The position numbers and the translations under genes were made by a program. This document shows positions 25,612-39,210 of a DNA stretch of 64,000 nt, in pieces (the first letter of the stretch is position 1; every line of letters begins with the position of its first letter). A model generated the notes under the pieces. That model was not told the DNA's origin, ran no database searches, and saw only the letters and a list, made by a program, of their open reading frames with translations. Origin of the DNA: Neodiprion pinetum (Eukaryota; Arthropoda; Insecta; Hymenoptera; Diprionidae); the NCBI RefSeq assembly GCF_021155775.2, contig NC_060237.1:7549332-7613331 (forward strand), in the 5' to 3' direction.

Positions 25612-28187
25612 ACAAGAAGAAAAATAAAATGAAAACAAATAAAAATACATTACTGAGTGAAGACTAATACGAATGTGAGTAAGTAATTTAAAATACCCTG
25701 TTTATCGGCCGTTTTCTTTCCCATAATAGTTTATACCTCAACATCAAGAATTCTGAACCTTGCAGAAGAATCGTTGAAGAAACGTCAAGTTAGGCGAGAT
25801 TTAACAGGTGTCTGAAAATGATTAACGCGATGTAAGTACAGTAAACATCGTGTAACAGATCAACGTGCTTTCGAGGCTTGGATGTCACGGCAATAAATAG
25901 ATAAACACAGTAAGCTCGTCGTGTTTGAAAATTATGTACGAATAAAAAGACTTTCGTCTAGGCGGAAAATTTGACAAAATTTGACAAAATCCGGCTACGA
26001 CTATAATTGCACCGAAAACTAAGTTCTTCACAGACAAGGGTAAGGAATAAATACGAGAACTGGAACTATAGGTCAGGGGATGAGTGGGAAGCATATAGGA
26101 GAGATTTTTTAGGACGCCTATTTCGTGTCATGCTGCGGCGCATGGCCTGGCGCCAGAATTCTGACGTAACCCAAAACCGACGGACGCAAAGGGACAATTG
26201 AGGGTATCAATTGCAGAAGGGCGCCTGTCGAAATTTTGTTTCCTTTCGGACCGTACACAAGTGTGAGCGCGCACATTTTTCTCTCCCCCAAACTATCTGA
26301 GAAACGTAAGTGTGTGCAGCTTTGAAGGTTCGACAAATAGAAGAGGAGAACAAAAAACACAAGCAGGGAATAAAAATAAAAAGTCTATAATCTAATTTAG
26401 AGATGGAATGTTGCGGATTAACTGCCGTTTAATCGCTCGGCAACTAGATCTATTCAAATAAAATCACTCGTCATTTGAACGAATCCCGAACTGTTGAGAA
26501 GATCGAGCCTCGGTATTATAACGGGGACCGAAATGACCAACGTAGATGTAACGCGACGACGCGACGGTGCCACTGGTTAAAATAAAAAAGAACTTAAAAA
26601 GTGTTGGGGGAGGAGGGGGGGATAAGAATTCGACCCTGCCAACGTACAAAACTCGCATGATCAGAGGAGTGAGTAAATATTTGACGCAGAACTTTCAGAG
26701 CGTCGTCGATAGCGGTCCTTACCAATCCAAATATTTCAAACCTCATCGCGTGTCTTGCCATATACATACCATAGACTATAGAGCGTGTCGCACATCGCGC
26801 TACGTATGTATCATATAGGTGTGCATACTCGACACAGTGTACGAGGGCATATAAACGATCCTCTATGAGACACAAAGTAATTAGGGAACCGCGTGACAGC
26901 ATTTGTCAGTCTCCAATTAATGCCCTGAGAGTATAACATCATGATTTTATTTTAATTTGTTTACCGATGAGTCGATTCGATCGCGACTTTGAGCTCTTCT
27001 TCACCGTGCGAATGTTTAACCATGGCACAAACAAGAGACCGAAACTACCTGCCTATATCGGCGCTGGTCCGTCAACGGTTTCATCGAAGAACCCGATCGG
27101 CTTCGGATCGTCGAGAAGGGGGCCGGAAAGTTTACATCGGCAATTACAAAGCTGACACTCCCGCCCGCGGGAAGGCAGCAGCCCGGAAAGAGTCCCTATT
27201 TGTCAACGGCGAAGATGCACGTTTCTCCTTCGTCCTCTCTCTCTGCTCCAGTTGTTCCGGGGCTGACCGGATCGGTCAGGGAACCACCCCTTGAGTATCG
27301 GACTCTTGACCATGGCTAGTTTTCCGTTCCGCAAGCGGACGGTTCTGAAGATATTTGACACTAATGCGACAACTCCGCGTCGCCGGTTGGGATAAGTTAT
27401 GTGACTTTTGGTGCCAACGTGCCGCAAGCTCGACTGAAAAACGTCGCGTTCTTCGCCCCTCCGTTCATCGGAAGCGACGCGTATGACGGTCGTTGGTACC
27501 TCAATCGTATACACGCAGGTGGTATGCAGGGGGTGGTAGTTGGAGGAGAGTTACGACCCATTATGGACCGCGTGACCGAAGACAAAGAGAGAATGTCATG
27601 GGAGAGAGGGAACCCCGGGTGGGGAGAGACGGGGGGAGAAGGTTAATCCTATAAATTGATGTTCAGAGAGGGGGCGAGAGATATGGAGGAATAAAGGGAA
27701 AAGGCGGAGCTTCCGAAGCGCACGCGGACGAGCCGGAGCTGAGAATGAAGCCGCGTACAGCACCTCGCGGTGTGGGTGTCGCAGGAAAGTCATCGCAGAT
27801 GGTCGCGGCCGGAGGATATTCATTTGTCATTCCGGCCATCGGGCGTATGTGCATACGACGGTACAGTCGAATCGTTAAAGTATCGTTAATTTTCCGTCAC
27901 CGTCGCTCGTCGAGCGGGCAAGTCGCCAAAGGCGCGATTAGTGTGTGTTCCGGTTAAAAGTGTCAAAATATGCGAATCCATTAGTCGGGGAAGACCAGCG
28001 GAAGATAAATTGGGCTTTGCAACAGCGGTCAAGAACCGTCGGTCAACTTGAACCCATTGTACTCGTTGTCGAACAGCTTTTCTCTACGACTGTCGAATTT
28101 GCGGTGACTTTACAGTGTGCACCGCTTTTAGACACCCGCAAGTGCCGCCGGGTAATTGATCGTTCTTGAACAAAGGCGTGTACCATA
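25612..28187. other. Spacer between the two Hand genes
   Basis: About 2.6 kb with no recognisable coding sequence. The part from 26960 to 28187 is richer in G+C and presumably holds the promoter and 5' UTR of the second Hand gene, since the next exon opens at 28188. No core promoter element stands out enough to call. Confidence 0.6.
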
Positions 28188-31100
28188 ATGGCTGCCATGT
28201 TGGACGGATACGTTAACCAGCTCGATAATTATTACGCCCATAATCAGTGTTTTCAACCAAACGCTTATACCGTACCTGCGCATCGCCAAGGTTAGTAAAA
28301 AGCGATAAGTTGGATTGCGAGAGTTCAGGTTTTTTTCCCCACCCTGTCGTCGATATCCCGGATTCTTTTATATCCGAAAAACAAATTTCATCTTTGAAGA
28401 AAAATCGCAGATGATTTGGTTTTTCATAAATTAGCAATGTCGTTTTAGAAAAGGTGATGGTAATATACTTGAATCTGGGAGGTGCCGATCTTCAGGGTAA
28501 TTCGAAAAAAGCATATCTCGGTTCTCAATGACGTACAGGATAAAAGCAAGAAATTTCATGCCAAGTTTTGTCGGAATTTACGAAGGCAAACCCTAACAGT
28601 GATATCAAATTATTCGTAGCAGCGTTATTCAAACTAATTGAAGAGATTTTGAACCTGATACGTGCCTAAGATCGTGTATATAATGTCATAACGGTCAATT
28701 AACGAAGTTATCTGAAGGTAGCGTTGCGTAGAAAGTTCACGATAATAAATCTATTAAACTTTGATGAACGTTCAGATATTCAGAACAATTTTTTTTACAG
28801 TACGGTGAATCGATGCTAAGTGTTTGGGGATATTGTAACTAACATAAGCGTAAAAACGTCGAGTCGAATACCGTTCTCAAAATTTTGTGCATCGCGTGCC
28901 AAGAGCAGTTCAAATGAACTTCGGTCAAATGAAAACTTTACTTCATGCTCGAATTGCGAATTATATAGCAAGAAGAAGGATGTTCAAACGTCAACGAGAA
29001 TGTACAGTACATTTGCAATAAAGTTTAGAAAATATTATAATAATTTGCAATCGATACTCTGCACATATTTTCATTCGAGTAAAAGGAAATTTTGCGAAAG
29101 TCATTAGCCCAATTTCCCCGCCAAAACATGAAATAATAATTCATACCTCACACTTGACATCGCGGAACGTGGACTCGTGTCGGAACGAGGTTTAACATTC
29201 CGAATTATCGCGTAATCCACATAGCGTTGAAAATTTTCGTTTACATCGCGGCGAGGCAAAAAATGGAAATACTGGAAAAGAAACAAAACAAAAAAATATA
29301 CAAATAAATAAAAATGAGCAGCGGTTACGGCTGTGAACTCGCGACGCGTTCTCCTTGTACCAGCAATCGAAGTAGGTACGGAACGAAGAAAAAGTCGGTT
29401 CCCCTAGTATCGCGGGCACGCGTCACGAGGCAACTCGAGGGTGTTAAAGCAGCCGGAATACCTACCGTAGGATATCTAGCCGCGCGGTGAGCTTTGTAAA
29501 CTCTCGGAGTGACGGAGGCCAGAACACCTATCGTTTCCTCGCTGCACGGGGTAGTGGTATAAACACGCTAGATTTCCAGCACCTTCGTAGCGTTATTCTT
29601 AGGCCAGAAGTAGATACGGTTCTCCCGTACGTCGAGGCCTGACTAAACCTACCTACTCACCAATCTTCATCAGCTCGTCCATCCCGCATACATACGCGTA
29701 GGGTATAGCATACTTACTTCGCATGATAGCGACGTTCGGCTCGCACATCGCCACGATCATCATCCCAGTCGGAGTTTAACCTCGGTAAGAGTTGCACGAC
29801 ACAAGGCGTTGTAAATCAGCCGTTCGAACGGCGTTGAAACCCCGTTGCGATAGCGTAAAGATGCGAGGTCCGAGGGTCGATTCTCCAACCCTCTTCGATC
29901 GGGCCCGATCCTCACGATTCTTCGACTCGTAGAAAGACACCCTGGGCTGATCCGTTGCAGGTGGAAGCGCCGTTGTTCCGGCCATGGACTGTCACGCCGT
30001 TCCCGATAGTTCTTACTGGAGTCCGATGGACGCGACGGGAATATCCGGGGGCAGTTCCGGCTCCGGAAGTCCGGGCACTTCGGACACTCCACCGTGCCTG
30101 GAGGAGCTCGGGATAACGGATCCCCCGGCGGCGTTTCACCTCCACACCTATCACAACCAGAGCCACGTCGTAGCCTCGCACAATCATTACGGCGTCGGGT
30201 ACCACGACCAGGTCGTCGATGGTCAAATCCGGGAGGACTACGCGCCCTGCTCAACATCGGCGGGTCAGGGTTCGTCCTTCAGCCTCGGGACCCCGGTGAG
30301 ACCGGTCAAGAGGAGGAACACTGCCAACAAAAAGGAGAGACGACGCACGCAGAGTATAAACAACGCTTTCGCCGACCTCAGAGATTGCATTCCCAACGTC
30401 CCGGCCGACACCAAATTGTCCAAGATCAAAACTCTGAGGCTCGCTTGCTCCTACATCGGCTACCTCACAGCGGTCCTGGACAGCGACGAACCTCCGGCCA
30501 CCTTCAGGGCGGAACTCGTACCCGGCAGCAGGCGGTCCAAGCAATCCGGGGTGAGTTGAACTGTAAAATTTGAAATTGGAATTAGTACGAGTGACATTGC
30601 GAGAAGAAGCGATGCGAGGTAAGTGGAACCAGGTCGAGACAACTAAAGTGCGGATCACCCTGCGCGCTGACTGGACTACACAATTCATTCACTGAGTAGA
30701 TCTTTCGATGGTGCATCGTAATCTCTAAGTATCAAATTTTTCCTCGAGTCAGGATTCATATAAAAATTTAACCCAATGAAGCACAATTTTTTCTTTGAAT
30801 CGTTTTAAAACTATATTGGCACTTCCTGCAGTACACCACTTATGATAGATAAATACTGAAATCGGATTCAGATTGGGTCCAATTCATTGACCTAAATTTC
30901 AATGGGATGTTGAAGTTTCGTATCACGTGACCCAAGTTTATAGAGCTATGCGCTGTTCCGAATGTTGAGCATGCAGTACTATTGTTGGGAATTGTTTGAG
31001 TCGCAGTCAAACGACCGGGTTGAAATTGTTTCTTTTTGTACCTCTTGTATTGTCCGCGAACCTTCCATGAGAAATAAGTCAACGTCGAGTAGGTGATAAT

Positions 31101-34100
31101 TCAATTAACACCCTACACCGTGCAGGGACGAGAAGAGAGATGGATAAAAGCACTCTTGATTACTCTTCATTGGTGCAGGGTAATATCTCCATCCCTTGGG
31201 ACCGCAGCATGTCCCCTAAAATCGCAATATGTCGGGAAATTCGGAACGCCGGAGTCACTCACTACCGGAATATCATCTTATCTTGTTTTCTAATCAAATA
31301 CAATTATCCCTTATCTTTTGACCGATCTCAACGTATCGCACAATGGCTGTACCGATATCTCGGTCCAGAATCACTAGCCATCTCCAGCGCCATAATTGCT
31401 CTGATTGAAAAGACATCGTCTGATCTATGACCGCAGCTTGGCAGAAGAAAGCGGAGCAGTTATTCATGGTACATAAGTACACGTTAGGTTCGTGAAAGCT
31501 TTCGTAAATTTGTCCATGTGTTGGGTAGTATAAATTCTATAATTAATTGCTGCAGCGATATGTTTCAGTTTTATCAATTCGTATCATTGCCAAATCAATT
31601 CCCGCTATACGTACCTACGATGTCAATTGTCTTAATTTTACGTTTCACGTCCGGTTTGATCTTTTTCAATGATGTTCTCTGACGGGAGAGAAAAAAATGA
31701 ACACCGTTCGCTCGAAATCGTTTATGTACGCTTTTACAAAGTAGGTAATAACGGAAGAGAGGATAATAGTCGGACCATGAACGTCGGTCAAACAAGGGTG
31801 AAAAAAAGAAAGAAAATGGTAGCTGGTTTGCTGACAGCTTGAAAATTACACTGATTATTCGGTACAGTCATTTCGAGTTGTTAAATTAGGGTATACCGCG
31901 GGGTCTGTTCAACGCTACTCTTAAAACGTCGTTAGAGGCCACCAACGCACGGCGGAAGTAGCATACATCCCTATTGAAATATTTTTCACGTCTGTTATTT
32001 CACCCCGTTGCACGTGACCGCGTGTATAAGCAGACGTGTATAAAGTATATCCAATTAATTTTGCCAACATTCGGAACGAGGGTGGTTTTCTCTGTTGAGG
32101 ACGCAACGATTTTTGCATTCAAGAATATGAAGCAGCTCAATAATGCTCCGAATGCAAAACAATTATCCGACGCAGTAAGACTGATTCAAAAGATAAGATC
32201 CCTCTTCGAAGAATGTTCGAAAATACAAACTGTACGTATGAACAGAGTAAAATAAACGTACATATCTACACAGCGTGCCAATCAGCTGAGAATCATTCGC
32301 GTAGACATTAGATGGTAAAAAATAAATGATGATCCTGATAGGAAGAAGGAAAAAAGTCGGAAAATGGACGTGTGCGTATATTCAAATTAAAACGTGGGAA
32401 CGGAGTGTAAGGTTGAAGCGAACCGAGGCAGCTGTGAGGCTTGATTCGTCTTGGGCTCTACGAGAAGCTCGACACTTATTTCAAATACGTGTTTAAGCTA
32501 TATGGAAAAAAAGTATGAACCAACCGTTTGTTTGCTTTGATAAGTATTGAAGTCGCGCACTTAGATCTCACTGAAAAACCACTCAATGCATGTGGCGTCT
32601 TTATTACTACCTTATATAGTATATTATTTTAGCGTTGCATATCTCGCGCTATATACTTTATCCACACCCTTTAGATAGTGTTTAACGAATTTATAAATAG
32701 CGCAAACCGACGTTGTTTCAGCTAGACGCTTCTTTTCACATTTTTCATTATTATATATATGTATATATATATATATGTATTATAGTGGTGCCTGTTTGGG
32801 TGTTGGAAAAATTTTCATTCGGACGCCCCCCAGATTTGTTCCAAATCATTGAAAAAATAAAATAAGTGTAAATTTTCAAGCCTCTACGACAAATGGAACA
32901 CGTGCCTCTAAGCCCCGATAATTTTTAATGTAAAATACATGTTATAACCAGTTATTACCTTTTGTATGAATTTGGTATAAATCGAGGTATAAATCAAGGG
33001 ACCGATTTGAAACTTAGCAGAGTTATTGCTTATAATGATAGGAACAAACCCTAAAAATTTCAAAACCACATGTATTTTATATTTAAATCTTTCGGAGCTT
33101 AGAGGCACGTGTTCCAGTTGAGGTAGATGCTTGAAACTTTGCACTGAGTTTATTTTTTCAATGATTTGGAACAGATCAGGGGGGCGTCCCAATGAAAAAT
33201 TTTACGGCCCTTAAATAAGGGGATGTATAAATAATTATACATATATAATTGTTTGTTTGTTTCGTAAAATACCAACAAAAAAAAACTCCCACTATTCTTA
33301 GAAAGCGTTTTGTAAATTCAAATTGCTGCGAAACTCTCGGAATGTCGTCAAAATCCTTTCATATCATAGAATTTTTTGTAATCGTAGGTCTTCTGACTTC
33401 AATATATATATATTAGAAGCTAATTTTTAGAGAAATTACTTTTCATCACGGTTAACCCTTACGCTGCACACCGAGGTCAAAATGACCCCGATGCGTGTTC
33501 ACTGTAAATTCCACACGAAAAACATCCAAAACAGTTTGATATGATGCTTGAGAAATAATGAAATATCGTAAAAATCGTTAATTCATTCTCTCTCCAAAAA
33601 TTCAACTTCACTCACTCATATAAATATGTATTTTTCATCGCACATTATCTCCATGTTTTTTTTTTTTAATCCCTGTGTCTCGAGAGTTACTCAATCAGTT
33701 CTCAGCTGGAAATATTGAAAATTCAACGAGTCATGATTTTTTGAGTCAACTAATCGATTTCCCGGTATTTCTTTGTTCAAGGAATTGTTTTCATTTTTAA
33801 AATTTCATTACGCTAAACATAGTTAATTTTTCTTGAAATGTAATAGTTAAAGAGTGTCCCTACATTTTTTCAAGTTATCCGAATCGATATCACCGTTTTT
33901 TACTTATTGATTTGTGACGTGGGGTCTCCAGCGACCCCGGTGTGACACCAGTGTTATACACAGGAGGTGTGCAGCGTAAGGGTTAAATTAAGTCATTAAT
34001 TATTTTCGTCGTCAAACGCTGAAACACGAGTAAACGAAAAAAATGCCAATCGTATAAATATCAGTTCAAAGTATGCGTCTCGTTGCAGGTTGATCAAAGT

Positions 34101-34217
34101 CAGGAAGCGATATCTCAAGAACCTGTTGAGGAAACGAGGCGTACGAAAGGAAGAACGGGATGGCCTCAGCACGTCTGGGCCTTGGAATTAAAGCAAGAAC
34201 AGCCTCCGGGATTATAG
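28188..34217 (+). CDS. Hand: Hand-type bHLH transcription factor, second tandem copy
   Basis: Exons are 28188-28290, 29961-30550 and 34089-34217 (stop TAG at 34215). Phases are 1 then 0, exactly as in the neighbouring copy, giving about 273 residues. Exon 1 opens MAAMLDGY; the second ATG (28197) aligns with the MLGGY start of the first copy. Exon 2 shares ISGGSSG.GSP with the first copy. It then has a His/Tyr-containing linker and a bHLH at about residues 150-207, nearly identical through RRNTANKKERRRTQSINNAF and KLSKIKTLRL. The terminal exon carries GRTGWPQHVWALELKQEQ. The linkers and tails differ strongly, so this is not a very recent copy. No stop or frameshift is seen. It should act as an E-box-binding nuclear factor; how its role is divided with the first copy is unknown. 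Confidence 0.95.
28291..29960 (+). other. First intron of the second Hand gene
   Basis: This 1.7 kb intron runs from donor GTTAGT to acceptor TCCGTTGCAG. In the first copy the matching intron is 108 bases. No coding sequence or transposon was recognised in it. Confidence 0.85.
32804..33206. repeat. Fold-back repeat with arms of about 140 bases
   Basis: Left-arm words such as GGACGCCCCCC, TTCCAAATCATTGAAAAAAT and GGAACACGTGCCTCTAAGC recur as reverse complements in the right arm (33080-33200). The loop is about 110 bases. It has no coding capacity and no certain target duplication. It is probably a non-autonomous DNA transposon. Confidence 0.7.
33456..33982. mobile_element. piggyBac-type MITE flanked by TTAA
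   Basis: The ends CCCTTACGCTGCACACC and GGTGTGCAGCGTAAGGG are perfect 17-base inverted repeats. Each is bordered by TTAA (33452-33455 and 33983-33986), the target site of piggyBac elements. The 527-base body has no transposase. It lies in the last intron of the second Hand gene; the first copy shows nothing similar. Confidence 0.85.
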
Positions 34218-34370
34218 CCTAATTACCACGAACAGCCTGAGATTCATCCTACTTTATACGAACTGGGTATGTGACAAGCAAGGTGGCGTGATAGATAAGT
34301 GCGGACATGTCACAAAAATGAGAGAGCATTCACGCTTTCGCCTCGGTTCTAAGAGTGCCATTTTTTGGAG

Positions 34371-34376
34371 AATAAA
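34371..34376 (+). terminator. Poly(A) signal candidate of the second Hand gene
   Basis: AATAAA lies about 155 bases after the stop codon; it is the nearest canonical hexamer downstream. Confidence 0.55.
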
Positions 34377-37300
34377 TCGTTCTCACGAGAAACGAACGAT
34401 CATTTAAAATCAATAAGCACGACCACGAAGCTGATCCATATTTTTTTCTTAAATTTATCTTTGTTCGGAAACATCACTTCGAAGAATAATTGTTTTCTTC
34501 AACTTCATAATATGTTTCGTCAGTAATTTTCTACCCAGCAGAATTTGGGAAAAAAGATCAGCTAATTCGACCTCAATCGATATACCTACCGTAAAAAAAA
34601 TATTCCCAACAAAATCATAGTGCCTACGATTTTTTATAAGTCGTCGTGGAATTTGACTGTATATTTCAACTTTTACGAGCAGTTTCAATCGTCCTAAGAT
34701 TTGCTATAATTTCGTTGTACCCAGGATTTTTAACAACGTCACGACGTAGGAATTTTTATTACTTGTCTCAAGTTTTGAAAAACGAACAGCTTTTGCAATG
34801 AGGTCGCGTTTCACGGATGAAGATACATAAATTTCACGTTCACCCGGCTGGTTCAATAATTTTTTATTTTCCATCGATCCTTCCACTCGAATCGTCCGGA
34901 AAAATTATAATCCACTGTACCGCGGCGTAGCAAAAGAAATCGCGGGCAGCTGGTTGAATTATACGGGGAAACATTTGTCATTGAATTTTCCTTCATAAAT
35001 ATCTCTGGCGAGCGCGAGTGCGACGTAAATTACGAATCAACGTTAGGTGGTCCAGGGAATCCCTTTTTCCGCGGGTATCTCGACGCAAGCGTCGCTTGGG
35101 AAAAATAGACACCGCGGAAAAACGAGCTCGAAATCAACTAAAACAAACGATTGGTTTGAAGATTAAAGAAAAGCTCGTAAAGTGAGCGGACGGATGTTCA
35201 AGCAGGTCCGTTTCACTGTGCATCAATTTGAAAAGTGTGCAGATATCAAGTTGAAATTGGTCGTGAAATCGTTGCTTATTACGATAGTAAAGCGTACTTT
35301 CTGTTTTGAAATATTACTATTAACGAAGGGGACAGAGTTTATGGTGATGCAAGACACCCGATACCGCGAGGTTTAAATCCTGTGAGTCACTTTTTCTTCT
35401 TCACTTTTTCAACGAGACATCAATTACGCGCGGGTTCTGGTAAATTCGATATCTCCGAGTCGTAATTACGGCGCCAAAAGTCTCGCAACGTTCCAAGTCA
35501 TGATTTAATGTATAGTTTTGCTCAAATGATTCATCGACTCACCGCTGACGGCAGCTGTAGGTTTTAATTAACGCGAATCGGAAATTTGCATGCATGAAAA
35601 TTTTTAGTGTGCCGATAATTCAGCTTTTAAAAAAAGCAATAAACATATGTAGCTCGCTTTTTGTAAATTCAACAAACAGACTTTTCACCTGAAACTGTTT
35701 GACGAAACTTTTTACCGCGGGTTACGTAATGTTTTAATTTCCATCGTTTCTTCAACTAAATTTTTATCTGAATTCTATTTCTTCGATTATATTTTGGCTC
35801 AACACTGAGAGGACAATTTATTACTGTATGGTGAAGCCAGTATTTATTACCATGTCGCATACTAAAACTATATTATCGATACACAAATATTGATAGCATA
35901 TTTATTCAGGTTTAATTTATCGGTTTCTAATAAACTTTTATACAGCTTCGTGATCGTTTACAGTATAAAGTAACAAATATACAGCTATTTCCAAGCTTAA
36001 TGCAATAAAAAAAAATCTCTATCGTTATAATAAATATTGATATCTTCCTTCTTCTCACGATGAACATTTCTCGCTAGTTGAACTTTTACAGAATTCTGAT
36101 ACGGAATAGAATTTAATCTTGCTCGAATAAAAATAATAAACTTTCGCAAAATTGGAATAACAAAAATCAGCTCGCCGGACGATTATTCAATAAGAATTGG
36201 AATCACGCGGTTCTGCGTTAAAATAATTAGGGAGCTAAATATATTTTGGCATTTTATTGCAATACGTTAGACATTATCGAAGGAAAAATTCGACGATGCT
36301 GTTTGTTGAAATGCCAAATAATGAAACAAAATCGGTCGCATGAGCAACAAATCACCATCGAGAATAATTAAAAAATATATATATATATGAAATGCATTCT
36401 CGAAGGTGCCGAGTCGGTAAAGGTGGAATCACCAGTTCATTTTTCTTCGTTCTTTGTTAATTTTCAAATACTACGTAATATGTGTAAAGTTATAATATAA
36501 TACACGCAGATACATATTACATATAATTATGCAAGTATTATAAGTTATTTTTATCGACAAGCAGAGCCAGGGCACGCCTGGTTTGAAGTATAACTGCTGC
36601 ATAGACGGTAATATATGCCGATAGCAATAAATATCTAGTGACTAAAATTCACCCGCATATGTACATTGTTAGCTATCTATCTTTAGTAGCAATTAAGTCT
36701 TACACCAATGTGTTATACAGACACTAGAATTCGCATGAAACCCGCCGAATATCATCGTGGACTTGGAGCTCTACGGTTAATAAATTTTTAAGCAAAGAGT
36801 TGAGCGGTAAAAAGTGATAATATTCGCGGATAATATATACATATTTATAGAATTATTTAACTTATTTTCCACAATTATTATTCATTTATGGCTATTTTGA
36901 TATTTATTGCGTAGACAGCGTCATGTGTATGTATGTATACATTATTACATAGCGTATGTGTGTGAAATAAATGTGAACGTTAAAAAAGGCGTTCCGAGTG
37001 TATGAGAATTATTACGGCGGTTTCACTGTTCCCTTGCACTTTCGTTTTCATCAACGATTCGAATCGAAGACTCGAGGCCGGAAAAAAGACGGAAATTTTT
37101 CTTCATCCCATCGCGGCCACCCCTGCACCCTCAACTTCGAGGTTCAAATACCGGGTTGAGATATAAATCTGCATTCCAAACGGGCGACACTATGCGAGGC
37201 ACGCTATTATTAGATAAAGAAGTGACGTTTTTCCTGTCGTCGGGTTACCGCCACCCTTATACTGATTATTCCACGCTGGATACGCGTTCCCGTTATTTTA

Positions 37301-39141
37301 ATTGCTCGCGTAATTAGGGGTAGTTTTTCATCGGCGGGCGGTACCTGGGATCTTTTGAAGCCCGGCCGAAATACCGAAGGTGGGAATTCGTGTCTCACGC
37401 TTCTATACTTGTCTACAAGTTCATCCCGTAATTGGTAAAAGCGTTAATCTCCATTTATTTTCACTTGCATCGGCATACCGGTTGTCTTCTTATTCCTACC
37501 CTCGGCTACGCCCACGAATCAAAATAACGACATACATTCAGCATCCCTTATTCCGTCTGCATGGGAAATCCAACTCACGTCAGTCTGACGTTAATACCGT
37601 GACTAATATGCAGGAAAATAATTTTGCCACCGCATAAAGCAATTTGCTCATTGGTTTTTATTTTTTGTATTTTTTTTTTTTTTAAACATATTTACAGCAT
37701 CTCCTAAACGAGTAGTCGAAATAGTCGATACAACGTAATTTTTTGGTTACGTTTTGTGGCGACTATTTTACAAACTTGATCCTCATAACAGTCTTCCACG
37801 ATTATCATCAAAGTTAATTACATGTTATTAAACAATTAGGAGTGAATTTTCGATAAATTTATGACGCAGAAACAATAATACTGTGATTAAAAAAAAACAT
37901 GAGTCGTGTACGAGGCTTCGACCAGAGTTTAAGAATTGTATTGAAAAAGCTCGCTTGTCGCGTCGTTACTCCGCGAGCTGCCAAGACCCAATGGTCAAGC
38001 GAGGAGAATCGAAAGGGTATTTATAGCGTAAGGGGTTGATTGGTTGATCCTCAGATTGAATTGGATAATTGACAAGTTTAACCCGCGACTGATAGCCGGG
38101 GAAAGCGTTACGCATAAATTCGACGCCTCGCGCGAAGCTCGACGTTAAATCTGTTCATTCGTTACGCCGTATGGGGTACGCGAATACGTCGAGAAATCCA
38201 CGTCGCCGACTTTCAATTGTTTCCGTTATCCCCCGTCTCCCAAGCACAATCCCATTTTCAGGTGTATTTTGTTCCTCCTTTGAAAGTTGCAAAAACGCAA
38301 TAGGTACGATTTTCTGACGATCGAAAGTCGGCACGGTGATCATTTTCACAGAGCATACAAAATGCGTGTGTATAAAATGTCTGTACAACTCACCGAATGT
38401 TGAGAAATCCACTTCCTGTCTTGCTACAACGCTCTGTTCCCTCGTAGTTCACATTTAACACTATGCACTGGGAATTTCAAACAGTTCGTTCTGCCTTACT
38501 GCGCAAAATTGTTGATAAAAGTTGAAAAGTTCTCGATGCAACCTCGATTCTAATACGAAACCTCGTCATTGTCTACACACTCGCACCACACACTCGTTCA
38601 ACTGTTACGATTAGAATTGTAGAATGAATGGGCTTTGAGACAAGCCAACGTATAAACGGATGCCGAGAAGGATCAGCGGTAAATGAAACCCGGTGTTATT
38701 GATGAAATTCTACGCGTTTCGGAGCAGAGTCACAAACACTTACGTTAGTTTACATTCACAGATTCGCCGAGTCACCTTTCACCCTCTGACTATCAGCTAC
38801 GCGGCGATGTACGGTGTGAAAGGTAAACAATGCTAGTTTATGAAAAGAGGAGAAGAAGCAAGCCTCTCGATTTGACTTTAAAAATGATTAGTATCGGGGG
38901 AAAACAGCTCGTCGGTATCGAGTGGTCCGTGAATGGTGATGCGAAGGTGTATTATCGGACAGGTTCGTTCTAAACTCGGTGCGTCTAATTCCGTATGGGC
39001 GACGCGGAGTCCCGATCAAATGGAGACAAATTACCATTGAGTCGAGATTGTCGATGTAGGGGGAAGGGTGTTGTCAGCGGGGTGGTTTTCCTGCCCCCGT
39101 GAGCGGCGCCTCGGTCATCCTCCCCGTGGGATTGCGCCTCC
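34377..39141. other. Intergenic stretch, no gene seen
   Basis: AT-rich sequence between the second Hand gene and the neuropeptide gene. Only short ORFs without recognisable domains occur, together with TA-rich and poly-A tracts (for example near 36370). Its last part presumably contains the neuropeptide promoter. Confidence 0.6.
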
Positions 39142-39147
39142 TATATA
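39142..39147 (+). promoter_or_regulatory. TATA box of the pyrokinin/PBAN gene
   Basis: TATATA within CCTATATAACC lies 69 bases before the start codon. That spacing allows a transcription start near 39172 and a short 5' UTR. Sequence-based call only. Confidence 0.6.
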
Positions 39148-39210
39148 ACCTGAGGATTTCGTTTTACCGAACACCACTCGACTAAGAGGTTCAATCCAGT
39201 GTACAGCAGC

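Larger units (their letters stand above)
30551..34088 (+). other. Second intron of the second Hand gene
   Basis: This 3.5 kb intron contains a TA-rich microsatellite near 32752-32780, a fold-back repeat (32804-33206) and a piggyBac-type MITE (33456-33982). Short ORFs at 31140-31430 and 31974-32255 match no family I know. Confidence 0.85.

Noticed and set aside
27650..27656. TATAAAT as a core promoter for the second Hand gene
   Set aside because: It is more than 500 bases before the start codon with no other promoter signal; many AT-rich matches occur nearby.
28003..28008. AGATAA GATA-factor site upstream of the second Hand gene
   Set aside because: GATA factors do regulate Hand in flies, but a single six-base match is expected by chance and cannot be supported here.
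29760..30257. 165-codon minus-strand ORF across the second Hand exon, and similar ones at 21564-22013 and 30251-30688
   Set aside because: They are shadows of the real bHLH-coding exons on the plus strand; GC-rich coding DNA often leaves the opposite strand open.
31140..31430. 96-codon ORF in the last intron of the second Hand gene
   Set aside because: No recognisable domain and an overlapping ORF of similar length in another frame.
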